DNA of 64,000 bases from Thinopyrum elongatum (taxonomy: Eukaryota; Streptophyta; Magnoliopsida; Poales; Poaceae). A model generated the notes under the pieces. That model saw only the letters and a program-made list of their open reading frames with translations, was not told the DNA's origin and ran no database searches. The position numbers and the translations under genes are program-made. Within the stretch, counting starts at the first letter, position 1. Every line of letters starts with the position of its first letter. Location: the NCBI GenBank assembly GCA_011799875.1, contig CM022301.1:216190526-216254525 (forward strand), in the 5' to 3' direction. Below, in pieces: positions 12,901 to 23,800 of the stretch.

Positions 12901-13025
12901 TCTTCCTCCTTCTTTTGTGTGGAGAGCTTGTGGTCGAGGTAGTCTCTTGTACGCAGCTCGGAGGGTCGCATGTCGATGGCGAGGTTCTCGATGCGCTCTC
13001 GCAATCTTGATTGTGCGCCTTGCAT

Positions 13026-14977
13026 TTGTCATTGTAGATCGAAGATTGACGATTTGGTGATGTAGTTGTTCGCACCGTCGTTGTCGTCGAAGACCGAAGA
13101 TGAAATGCCTTGCCTATCCATCACAAGACTCGAGCAAATATGAGTGGGAGAAAGGAGAGAACTATACCAAATGTACCTTGACCGATGTTGAAGATGGATC
13201 AATGACCACTCAATGATGTAACAAGGAAATAGCACAATTGGTACCGATCTCGTCAATTTCTCACACCTACACAAGTAAGGCTTATGGTGGAGCTCGGTGA
13301 GGATAGTGGCACAAAAATTTGATGCAAAATGTTAGCAAGAGTCAATAATGTTGAAAGAGATTCACAAATTTGCAAGTGAAACAAGTAGACCAATAGCAAT
13401 ATGGGTGGCACACGGAAACACACACACACGGATAGATAAATGGGGTCGTGCAACCAAGGAATGAGCACAAAATGTGGAATCCACGGAAAACGCTCGTGTT
13501 GCACAACTCAAGAGAGACGCTAGCACGATTGCTCTATAGGCGGATACGACACTTGTGCACAACCTATAAGATGCAAAATGGATAAACTTTCTATCCCAAG
13601 TATGCTATTATGTATGGTTCCCGGTGTTTCTTCTCAAGATGATCCAGGATGATCGGATATGACAATCGTATGCAGTGTGGTATGATGCTATGGCTATTGC
13701 TTACAAGCTTCTTTGCTCTCTCTCTTTTGCTTAAAAGCTTATTCTTTTTTTAATATATATATGGCCACTATGCGAAATGCACAAACCAAGATAGCAATTG
13801 TGTATATGCGGGAACAAGCTTGTGACACAAGTGATGGTATGATACCAAGATGATACCAATATGATATGGTATGTATGCAATGGAAGGTGTAGATCAAGGA
13901 TCACTAATGTGCACAAGTGACGTTGCCGGCAATACTCAAATGGCTAGTCTCGATAGGCAAGTAACGTAAAATGGGCTAGGGGTTATCAATGCAATTGCAA
14001 GGGGAATATACAATTGTGTCGTCGAGGTTACCGTCCTTATGTACGATGATGACCTCGTGGCGATGATGAGTGGCGGTGTTCTCGATGTCGAACCGTCCCT
14101 AATTAGCCGAAACACCTTAGGAAACGGAAAAACCATGAACTCAAAATATCAAAGGCAAATGTCAAATAGTGGTAGCGGAAAAACGGTGGTGGTTGCGGAA
14201 GTATTGGTGGAAACCCGGTCAAAATGGGTTAAGATGGCGGAAGGGTATGATGGGCTATACACAGTGTCGGAGTTGAAAGCACGGTCCCTAAGTAGCTGAA
14301 ACACCTTAGGAGACACAACTCACAACACAAACAAAATTGGGTTAAGTTGCGGAAGTCGATGGTGGTGATGCGGATGATGTGGTGAAGGCCCTAGGCAAAA
14401 ATGCCGAAGTTCCAAAAATTTGATGGTGTCAAATGACGTTGGAAGTATTTTTGTGGGAAGGGGGATGTCAATATCTTCAAAACGAGCTAAAGAACGTCAA
14501 AATCGGAGTTCGGATGAATTAGTTATGGGCGAAACAAAAATCAGGCAAAGTCAGAATCTACAGGTACCGGACGTCCAGTAAAATCGGACTTCCGGTGGTC
14601 GGACGTCCGGTGGGGCTCGGAAATCCGCTGTTTCAGCTCGGGTTAGGGGTTCCGGTCGTCCGGTAAAGGATGGACGTCCGGTGGGTCGGGGTCAACGCGG
14701 GATTTGAGCTCCGGGACGCGATTTTGGGCGGAATTTGGGGATTTTGGGGTCAAAATTGAGCAAATTTCATGGATGAAAGATGGGGAAACTTGGGGAGATG
14801 CTAGATCCACTCGAAACCAAGCAAATCCATGGATCAAAATCAACAAAACATCATCAAACTAACAAATCACAAAAAAAATTGGGGCTATTTTTGGTGGGGA
14901 TTTTCAAATTTGGGGAAGAACACAACAAAATCAAGTTAGAAAAAGAAGAGGGGAGGCTCCGAAATCATGATCAACGT
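13026..14977 (-). other. Untranslated leader of the RT-less LTR element
   Basis: Nearly 2 kb lie between the primer-binding site and the first codon of the giant ORF, with no convincing coding frame. Short A/T runs and CA-rich stretches dominate. A cluster of GGACGTCCGG-type palindromes at about 14570-14690 repeats the motif found in the LTRs. A long structured leader is common in gypsy elements. Confidence 0.6.
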
Positions 14978-14991
14978 GGCTCATGATACCA
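14978..14991 (-). other. Primer-binding site (initiator Met tRNA-like)
   Basis: Read on the minus strand, TGGTATCATGAGCC starts 3 bp inside the 5' LTR. It resembles the common plant iMet site TGGTATCAGAGCC with a small insertion. Together with the polypurine tract at the other end it fixes the element's orientation. Confidence 0.75.
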
Positions 14992-14994
14992 AGA

Positions 14995-15946
14995 TGATGT
15001 AGGGTAGAACCCTAGATGCCCGATCTTTCACGAAAGGAGCGGATCCCGCGATGAACACGAAGAACACGAGGGAAAACACTAGAGAATCACTCAAACCAAC
15101 AAGATTCGATTACACATGCACTAGATCCTCGAAACACAAAGAGAGTCACGATCCACGATCAACAAGGGACAATACAAAGGTAACTAGTTCATCTCCGTGA
15201 GGAGGCCTTGAGTTCTTCCCGTTAGGGGTCTTGAATCCAGGTGGATCTTCTCCGAAGAGGCACGGTCTCTCTCTGAGGAGCAGATCTGGATGGATGAGCA
15301 AAGCTCTATCTCTCAAATGAGCTATCACTTCGCTGACTCTCGCTAGAGGAAGGGGAAAGAGTATATATAGTCTAAGTGGGCGAAGGGGTACACGGGCCTC
15401 AGCCCAACACTGGACACAGCCAGGGACCGGACGTCCGGTGGTTCCAGGGGGACCGGTCGTCCGCTAGCGCCGGACGTCCGCTGAAAGTGCTCTGTGGTCG
15501 GGACACCGGACGTCCGGAAGTCTCGGACTTCCGTTAATATTGTCGGACGTCCGGTGCAGGGTCGGACGTCCGCTTGCTGGGAGGTCGGTAGCGGGCGTAG
15601 GCTGGTCTTCAGGCGCCGGTCGTCCGCCGAGGGCCGGTCGTCCGCTCGCCATGAGAGGCCGGTCGTCCGGTGTAGTCCGGACGTCCGCTCGCTGGAGCTT
15701 CTTCGGTAGTTCTTGTACTTGGTGTCCTCGCCGTCTTGTCCATGGTCTTCCTCTTTGTTCCTGGTCATGCATAGCACATATATTTGAGGTAGTAGCCATG
15801 TCTCACATGTGGAAAGTGGTGGTTCAGAGAGTAGCGAGTTCGCCTTGTGTCTAATGGCGTATGTTCGAGGTCTCGTCATATGTCCTCTTGGGGCTTGGAG
15901 AGTAGTCGGAGTGTACATGGGGATGAACGTGGGATGCTCCGCATCA
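14995..15946 (-). repeat. 5' LTR of the RT-less element
   Basis: LTR beginning TGATGT and ending CATCA, directly followed by the AGCCA target duplication. It carries the same GGACGTCCG-type array (15427-15692) as its partner, minus one 18-bp unit. Confidence 0.92.
15427..15692. repeat. Array of CGGACGTCCG-type palindromes in the 5' LTR
   Basis: Counterpart of the 6492-6775 array. It lacks one unit next to the first copy, showing that units can be gained or lost. Confidence 0.8.
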
Positions 15947-15951
15947 AGCCA

Positions 15952-16992
15952 CCACCTTTTCTTGTTTTGAATTGGGATTTAAATCACCACTTCAATTATA
16001 CCTCGGGCAGGTCCTCCATTGATCGTATTACTTGGCCACCTTGAGAAGCATTTCCTGCTAGCAGGGTGATCCTTTCTGTTTGAAGACCAAAGATAATGTT
16101 GCGATGTTCAGTGACATAATATTTGATTATTCTTTTATCCAATTCCAAAACACTCAATTCAGAATATTTGATTATTTTAAAGATTTGTTATCAAAATCCA
16201 CAACAATGGTCAACTCAAGGTTGTGATCGGTTGTGATCCATTTTCAACAACAACAACTACTACAGCAACAACAACAACAACACAAATTTGTTCTCTTTCT
16301 CATGTTTCTTCTGGGCGGGCGATAAGAATCCCACATGCATATTCGGGGTTCTACATGTTCTTATCATACGACATCAAGGTTCCGCAAATGCATATAAAAT
16401 GCCAATATCTTAGTTCAGCCATAAAGAAGCACAACATCAGAGAATAACTTTTGCAAAGTGGTTTTGTAGTCTGAAAATGAACTCTAGATACAACTGCTTT
16501 TAAAAAAACCCCAATGGAACTTAATTCTACCAACATATATTTTGCAGTCCTTCTCCACTCGAAGGAATGGCCAAGTACACAACACCTCCTGAATCTCAGC
16601 ATTATATTTGTTTGAAGTGAAATTGTGATCCAAGCATTGGATCATTCTTCACCTGACGATAATAAGTGTTGCAAGGTTCAGAAAGAGGTGTCAAAACTTA
16701 GCAACATCAGCTGCTTACCAACGACGCGATCCTCACTAAGGTTATTTGAGAACCACATTAACAATTGTTTTCTTGCTTAAGTGAATTACAACGCCCATGG
16801 TGGCAGAACATGTCTCTATCTGCACTCTCCAACTAAAAGTCATCTCAGGTCAGAAAATAGAGTGCTATTTTTACTTCCATGGCTGAAGCTCACAAACCAT
16901 GTATTTCAGCCATATCACACAAACAACCTTGCAACCACAAAACATGCATGCTTGTGTTCTTCACATGAATATCCAAACTTGTATTCGCAAAC
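15952..16992. other. Intergenic sequence with a CAA microsatellite
   Basis: No gene or recognisable transposon was seen. An imperfect CAA/CTA trinucleotide repeat occupies about 16246-16283. The sequence is moderately AT-rich and may be low-copy DNA that preceded the TE insertions, because it joins directly to 5659-6042 when the LTR element is removed. Confidence 0.4.
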
Positions 16993-16995
16993 TAA

Positions 16996-19128
16996 GAGCA
17001 TCTCCAGCCGCGCCCCCAACAGGCCCCCCAGGGCGACTTTTTCCGCGCCGGCGCCGAAAAACCCCCCCTGTCGCGCCCCCAAGACACCGAAATCTGCCGG
17101 CTCGGCCCGTTTTTGGGCCCGGCGGTCCCAGGCCGAACCCAGCGCACTGGGGGGCGCTCGGGGGCTCCGGCGGAAGGGAAAACCATGTCTGGGCCACACT
17201 GTCAGGCGAAAAGTCAAGACAAACGGCCAGATTCGCCCCCCACCCCCGCGCGACCTCCCGCCACCTTGCCGATCCCGGCGCCGCCCACCGCCCACCACCG
17301 CTAGATAGGCCATTCCCCACCGAAAAAGAGAAGGGTTTCGCCGCGGCAACCTCTCCATCACCTTCCTGGGTGAGTTTTTCGGCGCTCCGGCCGCGCAGGG
17401 CGGGATACCGGCGGCCGTGTGCCCACGACGCCCGCCAGGTGTTCGGCGATTTGTGTGCTCGGTGATGGACTCAGACGACGAGGAGGCGCTTGCGGCGCTG
17501 CTGGAGGAGGAAGCCGTTGCCGACGTCCAGGAGGAAGAGCATCTCATGGTCCTCGCCGCCCTGGCCGGCCTGCTCGCGAGCGATGCAAAGCCGCGGCGAG
17601 GTGGCTCGGTGCCGGGGCGGCTGAAAGCAAAGAACCGGCATCGTCTGGAAGGCTATTGCATGCTATACTCTGGCTACTTCACCGACGCTCCACTGCACGG
17701 CGACAAAGTATTTCGGCGTCGTTTTCGGATGAGCCGAAAGTTTTTCTCAGGATTGTGAATTCCATCCGGGAGTTCGACAGCTACTTCAAGTGCAAGAAGG
17801 ATTGCACCGGCAAACTTGGATTCACCTCAATCCAGAAGTGCGCGACAGCTATGAGGATGCTTGCATACGGAGCTCCCGGTGATTCACTCGACGACTATGG
17901 GCGCATGGCCGAGTCCACGACCATTGAGTGTTTCTACAAGTTCTGCAGGGCAGTGGTGGTAGTGTTTGGACCGCAATACTTGCGATCACCCAATGCTGAA
18001 GACACTGCTCGGATCCTAGCACAGAATGCAGCAAGAGGATTTCCTGGGATGCTTGAAAGCATCGGCTGCATGCATTGGAAATGGAAAAACTGTCCATTTG
18101 CTTGGCAGGGGATGTACAAAGACACCAAAGGCGGTTGCAGTGTGGTACTTGAGGCAGTGGCCACACAGGACCTCTGGATTTGGCACTCCTTCTTTGGTAT
18201 GCCAGGAACTCACAATGACATCAACGTGCTGCAGTGCTCCCCTGTCTTTGCCAAGCTTGTTGAAGGTCATTCTCCTCCGGTGAACTTCGAGGTCAATGGG
18301 CGGCACTACAACAAGGGATACTACCTAGCAGATGGCATCTATCCGAGATGGTCCACATTTGTGAAGACTATCTCAAGCCCTGTGCCAGGAGGCAAGAACT
18401 CCCACTTTGCGAAGGTTCAGGAGGCTTGCAGGAAGGATGTCGAGCGGGCATTTGGTGTGCTCCAATCTCGATTTGCTGTTGTCCGGTACCCCGCTCAGAC
18501 CTGGTCGAAAGATCAAATGTGGGAGATCATGACTTGCTGTGTCATCTTGCACAACATGATCATTGAGAGCGAGCAGGAAGAGCCAGTGTTTGACACTGAA
18601 CCATATTACAGGCAGGGTTCTCTTGCCCAAGTTGATCACCAGCTACCGGCAACCTGGACTGCCTTCCTCAATATGCGTCAGGAGATCCGAGACCCACAGG
18701 TGCATCAACAACTGCAGCACGATCTGGTGGAGCAACTATGGAGGCTCAAGGCAACGCCTAGCTCGACGTGTGATGAAATATGAGTTTTTATTTGTTGAAC
18801 TATATAATTTGTATTGAACTATTTGCTGAACTATTTGATTTCTATTGATTTTCTGTGACGAACTATGTGTTAAAAACTAACTTCTGTTGAATTTGCGCCG
18901 AAGCACGGCGAATATGGGCCGATTTGTGCCGATAGCGGGCCGATTTTGCGCCGAAAATGGGCTGAAAAGCGGGCAAATTTGGGGCAAACTTGGGCCGATA
19001 TCGGCGCCTGGGGGCGACCTGGGGGCGGCGGCTGGGAACCCAATCGCCCCCAAGCCGATTTTTGCGCCGGTTCGCCCCTAGGCGGCGATTTTCAAGCCCC
19101 CTGGGGGGACCAACGGCTGGAGATGCTC
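16996..19128 (+). mobile_element. PIF/Harbinger DNA transposon, 2.1 kb, complete ends
   Basis: Terminal inverted repeats GAGCATCTCCAGCCG and CGGCTGGAGATGCTC are perfect over 15 bp and are flanked by the TAA target duplication (16993-16995, 19129-19131) typical of the superfamily. The element contains a transposase gene but no second (SANT/Myb-like) ORF, which autonomous Harbingers need. Both subterminal regions are extremely GC-rich (16996-17460 and 18890-19120). Confidence 0.95.
17465..18783 (+). pseudogene. PIF/Harbinger transposase with frameshift and lost catalytic Asp
   Basis: DDE_Tnp_4-family transposase. The start ATG at 17465 gives an acidic N-terminus ([12 protein letters not shown]), then [11 protein letters not shown] 1-bp deletion near 17745-17752 breaks the frame, which resumes as [14 protein letters not shown] and runs to TGA 18781-18783. 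The helix-turn-helix region (about 17820-18000) and the catalytic core follow. The first catalytic aspartate, expected in the block SIDCMHW, is Gly here (GGC at 18064-18066). The second (NDIN, 18217-18219) and the Glu (DVERAFG, 18442-18444) are kept. With the frameshift and the missing Asp the protein cannot be active. Confidence 0.92.
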
Positions 19129-19131
19129 TAA

Positions 19132-19554
19132 GTTAGTGGCTAGGTGTGCTTCTCTATTGTTGCTCGAGTTTCTTTTCCTTAAAACTTTAATAGCATATTT
19201 CTAGGTTTTCAACCTATTTTTGTTACTCATTAAAAAAATTGTTTATGCTAAAAAAGTATATAATATTTTCACATATTTTGCTCAAATTTGTTTTGCAACG
19301 CATGAACATATAATGCAAAACACATATGTATACATATGTTCATAAAGCAACGCATAATGAATACATAGGTCACATATTATAAAACGAACATTGTATTAAT
19401 AAAGGAAACATTATATCACATATGCATATACAGTTGTCCCTTCCATTGCAACACACAGTTAATATAATGTTTTCTTTATTAGTAGGTGTTCGCAGTGACC
19501 TATGTATTTAACTGGAACCTAATTACACAAGCCCATCAAAATATTGATGACTAA
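19132..19554. other. AT-rich spacer between two Harbinger elements, with palindromes
   Basis: No coding potential. It contains a perfect 18-bp palindrome ACATATGTATACATATGT (19322-19339) and a larger hairpin (see 19360-19508). Confidence 0.5.
19360..19508. repeat. Long imperfect inverted repeat (hairpin), possible small MITE
   Basis: The arms begin AATACATAGGTCAC (19360-19373) and end GTGACCTATGTATT (19495-19508). A second matching pair follows inward (TAATAAAGGAAACATTATAT against ATATAATGTTTTCTTTATTA). The arms pair over roughly 55-60 bp around a short loop. Size and form fit a miniature inverted-repeat element or a miRNA-like hairpin; no clear target duplication was found. Confidence 0.6.
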
Positions 19555-20209
19555 TAACGGCATCTCCAACGCCATCCCCCAAATCGTAGTCACAGTCTAT
19601 CCACGATGCGTCCATGGTCACAGATATGAGAGTTGGCCATCCAACGTTGTGCCCATAACATCCGTCCAGATCCGGCCTTGTCTGGATACATTTGAAGTGC
19701 AAATAATGACCAATAGCAATTTTGATGAGCAAATAAAAGTGCATACGTATGCTTGACAACCAAAAAAGGGCGGATGTTCATTAGTTTTTACATGCGTCCT
19801 ATCACAAAAGTTATAGTCCAACAGTCCATGGAAATTGTGCCCTCCTAGACCGGTTGTGTGTGCCTCCTCTGTCATCACTCTGCCGTCAGCTTGTCCGCGG
19901 CATCCACCTCCGCCATTTGTGCCGCCAAGCGCTTCAGAATCTTTACACGGATGGCTTGCTTGATCTTCTTCGCATCGGGATCCAACGCACCATCTTCATG
20001 GTCAACATCTTGGTTTCTTCCGAAGTGGCCGCGAGCTCAAGCCTCCTCTCTTCGAGTTTGGTCTTCTTTCCATCGAGCTTTTTATCTTGTGTTGTTTGAG
20101 GTTGATCTTCTTATCCGTCACCGCCACGAAGATGTCAAACCTCCCCTCCTTCTTTTCCTCCTTGATGTCATGGCGGTTGACACATGTCTCCTCCTTGTCC
20201 ATGATGCCC

Positions 20210-20814
20210 TCAAACTTCTTCATCATCTTGACCGCCGCTCCTTCTTGCTTCTCCTTCTCCACCACTCACTTCCTCCCCTAGATCCCCCTTTTTGACCTTC
20301 CTGTCCGACTCTACTTTTGTTGGGTCGATTGGATCACCATCTTCATCTTCATTGCCAATGTCGGCGGTCTTGACGTTATGGGCAATGGATAGGAGCCACT
20401 TGGGTTGTCCATTCAACTTCAACCAACAATGCATGAGGATGAAGTTCGTCTTCTCCACATTCACGTACAATGTGCACGCATGGGAAGGCTAGCAAAAGAG
20501 GACATGGTCAACAAGTTGCATATCCAGTCAAATGACCAACACACAGATCATAGCTGGCCAAATGACCAACACATAGAGCATATTCAGCCAAATGACCATC
20601 GAGTAGAACAACTTACTTGCTCGGAGATTATTGCACCACTTGGCCACCATTTCATGAGCGAATTGAGATGGACACATTACTTCCTCACAGACTCTCGGAT
20701 GATGTACCATCGATGGGTGAGCGACTTTATGGAACGATCTCGGATCACTTCCGTGAAGTAGGGATCGAAGTTCTTGTGCTCATGGAACCAAGTATGAACA
20801 TTGTACCGACTTTG
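20210..20814 (-). pseudogene. Harbinger ORF1, continuation with NAM-C-like tail
   Basis: Read downward from 20814 the minus strand gives HTWFHEHKNFDPYFTEVIRD, then SLTHRWYIIRESVRK and a stop. After a short tandem repeat it gives FILMHCWLKLNGQPKW and an acidic stretch. These are hallmarks of the SANT/NAM-associated C-terminal proteins of Harbinger elements. Stops and frameshifts make it a pseudogene. Confidence 0.7.
20521..20606. repeat. Tandem repeat, about 30 bp, 2.8 copies
   Basis: Units begin CCAAATGACCAACACA (with variants CAAATGACCAACACAC and CCAAATGACCATCGAG) at a spacing of about 29-30 bp. They lie within the decayed Harbinger ORF1 and interrupt its frame. Confidence 0.75.
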
Positions 20815-23800
20815 TGTAACACCCCTGTGTAACTACCACTGTGATCAGCTGCTAATATTGCCAAGTCATATCATTTGCAGTGTCTAAACATAGTGGTTAT
20901 CCAAAGCAAATCAACTCCAATCTGGAAATCAACTCAAATTCAAAAGTGCAAAATAAATTTGCTCAAACACCTTTGGAAAAATGTTCACTAATTAGCAAAT
21001 ATTCCAGAAGCATTCATAAAATATCACCAGCAGCATTTGGGTTAACTAAATGACTCAAACAATTTGAAACAGCACCAAAACAGAATTAATAAATCCATTT
21101 AAAATCATATTAAATTCAAATGAAGCCCAACTTTGCTCAAACCAATTTTTGGTGAGTGCTTACCTTGCATATTAATATTTGGGCCAAGTTCCATATTTTC
21201 CAAAAGAGCACAAATGGCCTCACTATTTCCAAACAGAAAAGAATAAAAGAAAACATGGAACAGAAAACAGAAAAAATAAGAAGAGGCGCTGTGCACTGGG
21301 CCTTAGTGCACAGTGCCCCGACAGCCGGCCCATCTGGCCCAACCCCTCTCTCTCCCTCGCGCTGTCGTCCTCCCCCTGGTCGAGCGCGCGCTCGCCGCTC
21401 CGGCGCCGACACGCCAACCCCCCACCGACGGAACATGGAGACGGAGAGGATAAGGGTGAGGCCGTCCGTTCCCCCTGGCTCCCTCGGTCACTCCCCCATC
21501 CTCTCCCTCGCTCGCGCCATTCCTTTTCCCCTTCAGATCCCCCTCGACCGAACACCGCCATCGTCGCCGCTCGCCGTTGCCGCGGCCACCGGCGGTCCCG
21601 TGCCAGCTGAACGTGCCGAGGAGCTCCGCCGTCGTCTTCCTCAACCTCTGGTGCCTCTGGATGGCGCCGGAGAGCTCCACGACGAGCAGATCGAGCTGCC
21701 CCTCTTCTTCCTGAACGCCGGCGAATCCCGTCACCGCCGGCCTCCCTCTGCGCTCCCGTTCACTCGAGGGCCTCCGTGTGCCGCACGGTGAGCTTCCCCG
21801 TCCTCTGCTCTCCTGCATTAGCCTTTGTGCGCGTCGTAGCTAGATGCCCCCGAGCATGTGCTCTGCTCGCCGCCGATGAGCTCGGGGCCGGCATTGTGGC
21901 CCTTGCCATCGCCGCCAGGGGCCACCGTTGTGCTCCTGGTGCTTCCAGGAGCTCAACGAGCTTGAGCACGAGCTTCCCCGTGCTTCGTAGCGCTAGATCC
22001 CCTGATCCCGTACTCCGGCGACCGCCCCGTCGCTCGCCGTCGTCATTCCAGGCCGTTTCCGGCAGCGCCTCCGTCCTAGATGGATGCAGCTAGGTGTGCA
22101 CGTTCGAACGAGCCCGAGCGCACGCAGAATGGCCCGCTGATGCGCGAATCTGAGTCGCTCCGGCGATCTTCCGCCGCGAAAACGGTCGCCGGCGCGTCTC
22201 CGGCGCCGGCCGCCGACGTGGCACGATGGGGTCCACCCCTGGGCCGCTGCCAGTGGGTCCCAGGGGGCCCAGTTGACCCGTTGACCGTGGTCAACGTGCC
22301 GACTGGGCGCAGCCCTGTCGCTGACATGTGGGCCCGCCTCATTTAATTGTCTAATTAATCATTTTGCTAATTAAGTTTAATTAATTAAATAATTAGTGAC
22401 ACTGACAGATGGGGCCCACTCCCTAATTAACCCTGCTAATTAAACTAATCCAGTGTTAGTCTAAACAGAGGCTGACATGTGGGTCCCACTGGACCCACAT
22501 GTCAGGTTTGACTGGTCAGCCGACTGTTGACTTGCTGATGTCAGCATTACATCATGCTGACATCATAATTCATTTTCTGTAAATAAAAATAATTCCAAAA
22601 AATCAATAAATCTTTAAAAATTAATAACTTTTAAACCGTAGCTCAGATCGAAAAAGTTAAAACGCGAAAGTTGTTCAGAACGATGAGACAAGTCTGATCG
22701 TGCCGTCTGTTTCGATGCCGGAACCTCCTACGTAGAAGAACTCGTAACTCCGAGCCCGATTCCGGCAAATGAATAGTGCACGCACACGGGTTATTAAATC
22801 CCAGAATAATTCTAAAAATAATTAAAGTGACTTAGAAGCATACTTAGGCAACCTTCACTGCATCATAGCATCGCACGCACTGTGTTGCATCTGATTGCTT
22901 TATATTTACTTTTTTCCTCCCCCTCTTCTCTTTCGGTAGACCCAGACGTTGCCGTAGCTCTTGAGGCAGACGCCGCTCCGGAGTACGACTACGTCCCCGA
23001 CGATCAGGCCCTTGCCGTCGAGCAGACAGGCAAGCACCCCCATTTTAAGCATTTCGATATCGCCCACTCTCTCCTCTCTTATGCTTGCATTAGAAGTTAC
23101 TGCTGCTACTGTTGTCCTATATCTGCTGCATTGCCTGCCTTATTGTAGCCTATTTTTGATACCTGCCTGTTCTCCTAAACTGTTTAGTATAGAATGGGTA
23201 GAGCCTTATCATAGACCCACTCGTCCCGACTGCCCCGCTGGACTCTCAGAAGACCCGAGCAACGGGATCAAAGATCAGACCCGGGCACCGCACGTCACTT
23301 CCCCTATGTTGCTCGACACTACTGGGTTACTATCGAGTGCCGAGGGTGATACCTCGACAGCACTTCAGATGATAACCTTGTAGGTTAGTTACTCGGTCGT
23401 GGTAAGCGAGGGTGATTCCTCCTACACCACCCCGGTACCGACGCCGTCGCGCAACCTCTCAAGTGTGGACCTCGAGGGTGATTCCTCCTTCGTTCACCTT
23501 GATGATAACATCGAGCGGGAATTCCATCGAGGGTGATTCCTCAGGGTTCCCTTCGGTGTCAGACACACAGCTACCTTGGATATTATGACTTGACTATGAA
23601 CCATGATACTAAAGACGGGTCGGCCCTTAGGGGTACCCGCGCGAGCATGAATGTGAAGTGATGTGGAGTCGGGTTGACCTAAGAGGTGCCCGCGAGATAA
23701 CTACGAGGCGTGGTCGGGCATTCTTAGCCCTTGCCGCAAGTCCTCGAGACGGGGCGACGGGGTCACATCGATCGTGAGTCTCTGCTTGTTTCCGCGCGCT

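Larger units (their letters stand above)
6409..13025 (-). pseudogene. Giant ORF of the RT-less LTR element (split by a solo LTR and one stop)
   Basis: Three collinear segments share one frame: 13025-11481 (514 codons, ends at TGA 11481-11483), then 11480 to 9922, then 8196 to 6409. The solo LTR plus one target copy (1,730 bp) interrupts it, and removing exactly that length restores the frame (PPIV joins ASMLIDLGDL). About 1,700 codons thus carry only one internal stop. The first third is Arg/Ser/His-rich, then Asp/Glu/Ser-rich; the middle is extraordinarily rich in His, Met, Cys, Tyr and Asp. The C-terminus, APRGHMTRPRTYAIGHKANS, resembles the tail of plant gypsy polyproteins. No catalytic motif of Gag-Pol was found. 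Function unknown; a highly diverged Gag or envelope-like protein are possibilities only. Confidence 0.7.
6048..15946 (-). mobile_element. LTR retrotransposon without RT, minus strand, 9.9 kb including a nested solo LTR
   Basis: Two LTRs of 983 bp (6048-7030) and 952 bp (14995-15946), both starting TGATGTAGGG and ending GCATCA, are flanked by a 5-bp target duplication AGCCA (6043-6047, 15947-15951). Read on the minus strand, the 5' LTR is 14995-15946, the primer-binding site (14978-14991) follows it and a polypurine tract (7031-7046) precedes the 3' LTR. Without the inserted solo LTR the element is about 8.2 kb. The interior has a 2 kb leader and one giant ORF with no recognisable Gag zinc knuckle, protease, RT, RNase H or integrase, so it must have moved in trans. 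Family name not assigned. Confidence 0.9.

Noticed and set aside
16781..17547. Frames on both strands at the left end of the Harbinger element
   Set aside because: GC-rich terminal region; several mutually exclusive frames are open, and the transposase starts only at 17465.
21156..22346. Several 60-210 codon frames in the GC-rich part of the Tekay LTR, repeated at 31174-32414
   Set aside because: Frames on both strands are open at once, products are Arg/Pro/Ala-rich without motifs, and indels differ between the LTRs.
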